NCBI GenBank assembly: GCA_014183095.1
Contig: JACCPH010000011.1
Location: forward strand, 131,462 to 195,461
DNA from: Harringtonia aguacate
Taxonomy: Eukaryota > Ascomycota > Sordariomycetes > Ophiostomatales > Ophiostomataceae
Length of the DNA stretch: 64,000 bases
Direction of reading: 5' to 3'
In this document: positions 57,792-64,000 of the stretch, one piece after another
Layout of the letters: the number at the start of each line of letters is the position of its first letter
Position numbering within the stretch: the stretch's first letter is position 1
Translations under genes and position numbers: made by a program
The notes under the pieces: generated by a model
The model's database searches: none
What the model saw: the letters and a program-made list of their open reading frames with translations, nothing else
What the model was told of the DNA's origin: nothing

Positions 57792-58080
57792 TTTACACAC
57801 CCGAAATGGAGCTGATCTCTCGGCGTCGTGTGGACATTGCCACGCAGCGCTAGAACAGGTATGAGCAGGCTCGTATACATCCCTACAAATATGTCAATAC
57901 TCGTATGAATACAAATACGAACAGACACAAAATGTGGAGATGGACGAACACGACAGGCAGAAACAGGCTCGACATCGAACCCATGCGACCTGGCGTTGCA
58001 ATCTGGCGCCCTCCCTCAACGGGCTGTGTCACTTTTCCTCCCCAGTGTTCCAGGCCAGGCTGCTTTTAGACTGACGATCT

Positions 58081-58150
58081 GGAGACGTCTGGAGTCGTCT
58101 GGAGTCGTCTGTGAGCTGCCGTGAGCCGCCGTGAGCCGCCGTCTGCCACC
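58081..58150. repeat. Two adjacent 10-bp tandem arrays
   Basis: Three GGAGTCGTCT-type units (58081-58110) followed by three GTGAGCCGCC-type units (58111-58140) and a degenerate unit. Confidence 0.9.
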
Positions 58151-60892
58151 GTCACGAGCAGCAAGATGGTGCAGAGGGTTCGCTCACCCGGCCGACATGA
58201 CGAGCGTTCCGTCGTATCGGCACAAGCATATCACATACTCGTGCAAAACAAACAGGTCGCCCGGCTTTTGTCCACCTGCTCGCGCGTGCATCTTGCGTGG
58301 GATCTTGAATCTCAGGGGCCGTGAGCACAAGCCGAGATGGCACACCAGTACGAGTATACAAAGGGAGCAGCAGCGAGACAGGTGTGTGGTGGGTGAGCAG
58401 TCATCGCAGGCTTTACCTTACGCTCCCTTGTCCCTTTCCTTTTTATACGAGCTCTTGGCCAGACACCAACATTCCTCCCGCAGGCCGGTGAGCCCCTTTT
58501 TTTTGGCCAAGTGCCGAGCAGGGCCAGAAGAGTGTTGGCCTCGTGCGACGACGGGTCATTCCATTGCCATTGCCAACGCCCTGTGCCCTGTGCTCTCTTG
58601 TCTTTGAGTGCACGAGTGGTTCTGCTCGTATGCCAGCGACACATTGTCGCAGTCTCGGCCTTGGCATCCCAGGCCGGAGAGACAGAGAGACACAGCCGCA
58701 AGCACAGGTGCGACTACAAGTATAGGCCGCTGTCGTGCCCTATGAGAGCGGAGAGACAACCGCTGCTGTGCCTGCGGCTTTGTCAGACGGGCGCTCGTTC
58801 ATCCTCCTCTGCATGTGTGTGTTTGTGTGTGTGGTCCAGCACCAAGAACGAGCTGCTCACAGTTGGGAACACCTATTCCAATCTCACGGCGACGAAAGAA
58901 GAAAAAAAAAGAAAAAAAAAACACAACAGAGATCGCACGGCAATTCCCGTCTAGTGGGCGGTGTCAGACGTGCAAGGTTCGTGGTGTTTTGCTCTCTCCG
59001 TTGATTGCAGCCATGGTTGTCGTTGTGGCGTTGGACAGCTTTTTTTTTTTTTTTTTTTCTCGTCCTCCTTCCACGCGCATGACCTTTCCTTTTAGGAACT
59101 TGTTTGCTTCAGCCGCTACCCCCCCAGTACGAGCACAGAGTGTGTTTGAAGGCACCATTGGTTCTACCGGCAAGGCCTCGTCTTACAGCTGAGCTTCTAT
59201 TTCCATCGACGGGCCAACTTACGTCCGGCTCCCTAAATCTGCATCCGACACCTCGCATTCCCCTTTTGCGTGCATTCCAGCCATTGGGCTGAATATTGGG
59301 TGTGAAAGAGGGAAACGAGCGCCGAAAAATAAAAAAAATACGAGTACCAAGACTCAGGATTCAGCCAAGTGCAGCGATCCAGCTTGGAGTTTTCAGGGAC
59401 AGGGTCTTTTCAGGGACAGGGTCTTGACAGGATGAATCCCAAACTGTTTATTACTCTTTTTTTTCTTCCTTTTTCGTGCTATTTTGTGCTCTTTCCTGGT
59501 CTTACTGCGGCTCCTTTCCGACCGCTCGCATGTCTGCCAATGGCAGGCTGGGCCTCCGCGCTGTGCTGCCACCGTCGTTTGGTTGCTTGTTCTGGAGTGC
59601 ATGTGCTGTGCCGTCGTGGCGCCAACGGGCGACGACGAGGCGTACTTTGGCCAGTCAGTGTTGGGCGGCGACTCATGCATGTGCATATGTAATACGAGCA
59701 GCAGGGAATGCATAGACGATACGTCAGAAACGTCTAGTGTGGCGCTACCAGTCCCAGCTGTTCGTCTGGCTACATATTTCCCTCGAATACGACTGTGCTC
59801 GACGGGGGAGAGAAAGAGGAGAGAAAGAGAATGCGCGGCAGCAAAAAATGCACCTGCATGTTCCAGAAGACATATTGTCTCGCTACGCAATGATGACGGT
59901 CTCGGGGAGTGCGTGTCTCTTGGCAACCTGTGCTCGTTGTCTTGCTCGTTGTCTCATTTGCAATAGGTCAGCCACCTGCTCGTAGCGACCGACTGGTGCC
60001 TGGTTCCCCTCAGCTAGAGGTCAGAGGCTGCTTACTTGCCTGCTCAGCTCTTGCGGCTGTGCATGGGTGAGTAGAGAACAAGAAAGAAAAAAAAGAAAAA
60101 AAGAACAAAAAACCAAAACCCCCCCCAAAACCCCAAAATGAGCCTCGTCTCGCCGACAGAACGCCAGAAGAGGGATTGCCGGCCGCGCTGGTCATCCGTG
60201 GAAACCGCCGTAAGACGGTTGTCCAACCACAGACCAACACAGCCACCCGGCAAGAATGAGGGGATCCAGCTGCATCTGTCTCTCTCGTATCTCATCATCT
60301 TTCCCTTTGGGGATTGCTGTGCGCATCGGGTGATATCTTTGGTTTGTTGGGGCGACAAGTTGGAGAGGGGGGAGGAGGGGGGGGAGAGGAGAGAAAAAGA
60401 GGAGAGGACAGGGAGAGAAGATCGGCGTTCCACGTGACATAAGGTTATTTATGCGACCGAATCCTTGGAATCCCGTCGCCAGGCCTCGCCTCCTTCCGCC
60501 ATCGGACTTGTGACGTTGCATTTCGACATGAGAACGAGGGCCAAGGTAACGGCTTATGACGGCTGGGTGTAATTTTCTTGGTTCTATTTTCTTCAATCCA
60601 TCATCGCGTCGCCAAAAGGGGCGCTCGCTGTCTGAGAAAAAGGAGGCGGAGCCTTAGGCGGCAGAGCCCCAAAAAGTACTGCGAGTAAGATACGAGTACA
60701 TACTACTACTACTACTACCCCCCCCCCCCCCCCCTGACCGCCAGGTCGACGCGCCTCGATCGTTTAAGAAGTGGTCAGGCTGTTTTGCGCCCCACTGTCA
60801 TCGACAGCCTTTTGCCTCTGCCTTTTGTCTTCTTTCTCCTTCAGACTGTCATTGCTGTCGTTGCTCTCCTGAACTACAAAGTGCTGCCTGCC

Positions 60893-61795
60893 ATGGACTT
60901 TGGCCGGCTCATGTTCGAGCCGCCCGAGGTGGCCGACACGGTGACGCTGCCGTCGAACGACTTTGACTTTTACGGGGCCTTTTTGCAGGTAGAGGACGTG
61001 GACGTCCACGGAGGCTTTGCGCCGAGCCACGCCCAGCAGCAGCAGCAGCAGCATCAGCAGCATCAGCAGCATCATCATCACCACCCTCGCCACCATCACT
61101 TCCACGATGACTTTGACGACGACATGGCCTATGTGGCCAGGGGCGGCAGCCCGTCGACGGCCATGGCCCCCCTCCCAGGGACGCGGACGCTGCGGCCGTC
61201 GTTCCCGTACCAGCTGGCGCCGGTGCTGCCGAGCAACTCGGCCGTGATGCCGGCGCCAGGCAGGTCTGCGGCGGCGGCGGCTGCTGCTGCTGACAGGATG
61301 TCGCCGCCGCCGACGCGGGCGGTCTCTAGAGCAGGCGGTGGTCGGGCGGTCGGCCGGGCGCGTCGAAAGCCGGTCCCGCAGGCCGCTGCCGTCCGCCAGA
61401 CGAGCCGGTCGCCGTCGGTGGGACCGGGACTCGGACTCGGACTCGGACCCGAACCCGACCCCGAAACGGTGACGCTGGCCGCCCTCGTCAGCTCCAGACG
61501 GGTCGAGCGGCGCGGCCACACCAAGTCGCGGCGCGGCTGCTTCAACTGCAAGCGGCGGCGCATCAAGTGCCAGGAGACGCGGCCGGCGTGCGGCCACTGC
61601 CTCAAGACGGGCCTGCAGTGCGAGTACCCCATTGTGCCGCTGGTGAACCACCAGCCGCAGCACCAGATCCCGCTCTTCAGCCTGCAGGACATGCGCTTCT
61701 TCCAGCACTTTCTCGAGCACTGCTGTCCGCACCATCCGCTGAGCAACGAGACGCTGTGGACGCACGAGATTCCGTATCTGTCGCACACTGTGGGT

Positions 61796-61835
<40 letters not shown>

Positions 61836-62928
61836 CTCCAGTATGACTACCTCATGCATGCGCTGCTCGGGCTGGCCGCCTCGGACCTCATGCAGCAGGA
61901 CGCCAGCCTGGCCGTCGCCGCCATGGACCACCGGCTCAAGGCGATCCGGGCCATGAAGCGCATGCTGGCGACGGTGTCGAAGCAGCAGCGGACGACGGCC
62001 AGCGTCAGTGGTGGCACGACGTGTGCCACCGCCACCAGCCCCGCCGCGTGGGACGGCGACGGGGCGACGACCGACTGCCCCCTGTACGAGGAGGGCAACG
62101 CGCTGGTGGCGGCGTGCTTTGCGCTGACGTTCCAGTCGGTGCTGCTGGACGACGGCCTCGCCGAGTACATGACGTTTATCCGCGGCATCCTCGTCGTCGG
62201 CACGCAAATGTACCTCAATGGCGCGCGCCTGCTGTTCCGCAACATCCTCGGCCAGCGCCAGCAGGAGCTGCTGCGACCCGTCCTCGAACCCATGGCCGGC
62301 ATCGACCCGCGCCTCACCCGCCCGGCCATTGCCGCCATCCGCCGCCTCGCCCCGCTGTGCCGGGGCAGCGCCTTGGCCACGACCTTTCAGGCGCGGCTGC
62401 AGGAGATGGCCGAGGCGCTGCTGGTGTCTCCGATGGAGGGTGAGTCCTTTTTTTTTTTTTTTTTACGAACAAGTTGTCAACCGGCACCCCTAACTCTCTC
62501 CAGCCTACGCAGCCGTGACCCGCCACTACGCCTGGTGGATGATGCTGCCGCAGCGGCAGTTCCGCCAGCTCATCGACTTTGACCATCCCGTGTTTGTGCT
62601 GCTGGCCGCCCACTGGATCGGCGTCAAGCTGATCATGGCGCCCGTCCTGGCTGCCGAGGACACGTGCGACGAGCGGCCCGAGGAGGAGCGGCAGCAGCAG
62701 CAGCAGCGACGACACCAGCAGGACGGCGGCGGCGGCGGCGGCGGCATGGACCCGGGCATCGCCCGCTGGCTGCGCTACCTCAACCGGCAGCTGGACCTCG
62801 AATACGCCCAGCACAACGAGTGGCCGCGGTGGGTCGAGGCGGAGCTGGACCGCGACCCGTGCGCGTTTCGCCGGCAGGAGGAGGAGGGGGAGGAGCAGCA
62901 GAAGCAGAACAAAAAGTCTATTTTCTGA
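60893..62928 (+). CDS. Zn2Cys6 transcription factor (639 aa, three exons)
   Basis: Fungal-specific regulator. Exons 60893-61789, 61842-62439 and 62504-62928; introns 61790-61841 and 62440-62503. ATG at 60893 (MDFGRLMFEPPEVAD) is the first in frame; the frame is open to 60785 but without ATG. The N-terminal region has Gln/His-rich (about residues 45-75) and Ala tracts. The binuclear cluster is at 216-243 with Cys216, 219, 226, 233, 236 and 243 (CFNCKRRRIKC...), spacing CX2CX6CX6CX2CX6C. The cluster sits mid-protein, followed closely by QDMRFFQHFLEHC and YDYLMHALLGLAASD, the layout of sterol-uptake (Upc2/Ecm22-like) regulators and many cluster regulators. The C-terminal part includes HPVFVLLAAHWIGVKLI. 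The target genes cannot be inferred; no biosynthetic cluster is visible here. Confidence 0.93.
61798..61832. repeat. (CT)n microsatellite forming most of a 52-bp intron
   Basis: About seventeen CT units inside intron 61790-61841 of the Zn2Cys6 gene, serving as its polypyrimidine tract. Confidence 0.92.
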
Positions 62929-63576
62929 AAAAAGTCACGGGGAACATCTTTTCATAATTTTTACTCCTTGGGTATTGGCCTCGTTGTGATGCTGCCATGC
63001 GTGCCACTGTTGCGTGGGCTTACAGAAAAAAAAAATTAAATCAAAAAAATTCCCCCCAAAAAATCGCGAAACCCAGGCGGACCATCTTCCCTTCCCTGAC
63101 CTTCCAGAGCTCTCTGCCATGCAAAATGCCTACCACACTATGCGTATGTAAGATACGACCACAGCAGTGCTCCACTTTTCAGGCAGCGCAGTCCGTAGCT
63201 GATCAGGCAAGGCTGACACCGAGAGTGGAAGGTGTCCATGGAGGGTGCAGCTTGGCTTCCCCTCCCCCTTCCCCTTTTGTCCATGAGTCCATCCGCCACA
63301 TCCACTTTAGCTGAAGATGGTGGCGGTTGGATGAGGGGAGTTTAGTGTCTTGGAATATCGAAATGGCGGAAGCCAAGCGAGCAGCGGCTGAATGCTCGAT
63401 TCAGCTGAGCCCCCTCCTCCTTTCCCCAGCTGAAGTTGCCCGTCTGCATTTGCACAGTGGCAGAACAGTGGCAGCACACGGCCTCGACAACACGTCTCTC
63501 TCTGTCTGGCATCGAGGCACTCGTGGTGTCGTGGCTGTCCGTCGTCTTGTGTGTGATGACTAAGCATATACACCGG
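62929..63576. other. Convergent intergenic region
   Basis: 3' flanks of the Zn2Cys6 gene and the partial membrane-protein gene. It starts with A/T-rich sequence (about 62930-63065), then unique sequence. No gene is seen. Confidence 0.7.
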
Positions 63577-64000
63577 CTACTCGACAAACACGGCGCCGTG
63601 CTTATCGGCGCGGTTGAGCACGTTGACGTCGATCTCGGGCGGCTCGTCGCTGTTGCCCTTCTCTGTCTTGTCTGCATTGTCTGTCTGCCCTGTCTGCTCC
63701 GGCTGTCTCCGGCTGCAGCGGTACCTCTGGCGGTGGTCATTGCCGCCGCCGCCGCCGCCGCCGCCCAACGCAAACAGCGACGTCCCCACGCACGACGTCC
63801 CCCAGATCTCGACGGCGAGCACCCAGACGATGAGTCCGGTGGCGGTGCCGACGAGCTGGATCGAGTTGAGCTGCTGCTGGGCGGCGGGCAGGGCGCAGAG
63901 GACGGCGGCGACGGCGAGGCGGTTGGCGAGGCGGAGCGGTTTGGCGAGGCGGCAGCCGAGGGGCATCTTGTGCTCGTGGGCGGCGCTGATGAGGGCGAGG
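63577..64000 (-). CDS. C-terminal fragment of a multi-spanning membrane protein, possibly LtrA-like
   Basis: Minus-strand frame entering from the right edge and ending at the TAG at 63577-63579; the start lies outside the window, and the internal Met (HKMPLG) is not taken as a start. Two hydrophobic segments are visible: LAVAAVLCALPAAQQ and IQLVGTATGLIVWVLAVEIWG, separated by LNS, followed by a Gly9 run and a polar Asp/Asn/Arg-rich tail. The last pair of helices with intervening LNS and ending near VEIWG resembles the C-terminus of fungal low-temperature-requirement A (LtrA) proteins. That call is by pattern only. Confidence 0.6.
   Translation of the reverse strand, partial: LALISAAHEHKMPLGCRLAKPLRLANRLAVAAVLCALPAAQQQLNSIQLVGTATGLIVWVLAVEIWGTSCVGTSLFALGGGGGGGGNDHRQRYRCSRRQPEQTGQTDNADKTEKGNSDEPPEIDVNVLNRADKHGAVFVE

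Larger units (their letters stand above)
54431..60892. other. Gene-free region, 6.5 kb, rich in TACGAGTA octamers
   Basis: From the GH128 start to the Zn2Cys6 gene. The first ~550 bp are purine-rich on the plus strand (a pyrimidine-rich leader for GH128). Beyond that, open frames are short and lack domains. Contains G24 at 55238-55261, (CA)n near 55681-55700, (GA)n-(GT)n near 57758-57791, short tandem arrays and C19 near 60716-60734. Nine copies of TACGAGTA or its complement were counted between 56179 and 60698. Confidence 0.6.

Noticed and set aside
57960..58035. Possible minus-strand tRNA because of GGGTTCGATG
   Set aside because: The T-arm stem does not pair and no cloverleaf can be drawn.
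60764..61786. 340-codon minus-strand open frame
   Set aside because: Antisense shadow of the Zn2Cys6 gene exon 1.

Overview
The window is nuclear DNA of a filamentous ascomycete. The evidence is short GT-AG introns with CTAAC/CTGAC-type branch points, a Zn2Cys6 transcription factor, GPI-type cupredoxin and GH128 cell-wall proteins, GC-rich coding sequence, pyrimidine-rich 5' leaders and many homopolymer and microsatellite tracts between genes. A Pezizomycotina fungus, most likely a Sordariomycete, fits best; an Ophiostomatales/Sporothrix-like genome is possible but cannot be shown from the sequence. No RIP-degraded AT-rich block, intact transposon, tRNA, rRNA or CRISPR array was seen.

Layout. 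1-30.7 kb is gene-dense: a WD40/DCAF4-like C-terminal fragment (+), an unrecognised protein (-), the inner-ring nucleoporin NIC96 (-), an FGGY pentulose kinase (-), a five-exon SMN (survival motor neuron) orthologue (+), a GPI-type cupredoxin (+), a tiny three-exon SERF/4F5 gene (-), a four-TM membrane protein (+), the mRNA 3'-end processing factor Pcf11 (+), a membrane RING-H2 ubiquitin ligase (-) and tubulin-folding cofactor B (-). 30.7-44.5 kb has no recognisable gene. It holds two abutting copies of about 3.0 kb separated by a single N at 38881, which looks like an uncollapsed contig overlap and not a real tandem duplication. 44.5-54.4 kb holds a Myb/SANT protein (+), the tRNA wobble-uridine methyltransferase Trm9 (-), a divergent oxidoreductase pair (Gfo/Idh/MocA dihydrodiol-dehydrogenase type - and aldo-keto reductase +) and a GH128 glucanase (-). 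54.4-60.9 kb is again gene-free, with a dense cluster of the octamer TACGAGTA; it ends at a Zn2Cys6 transcription factor (+). The last bases carry the C-terminus of a membrane protein, probably LtrA-like (-).

The genes do not form one pathway. Several are conserved RNA or housekeeping functions (SMN, Pcf11, Trm9, NIC96, cofactor B), mixed with surface and secreted proteins. The divergent oxidoreductases sharing a 463-bp promoter are the only pair whose arrangement suggests co-regulation.

The points most worth a second look are the false 3-kb duplication, the TACGAGTA cluster, the multi-intron SMN gene with a 46-nt exon, the Myb gene with no ATG in its first visible exon, and the frequency with which introns here carry tandem repeats. 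All splice sites were assigned by eye and need RNA evidence.
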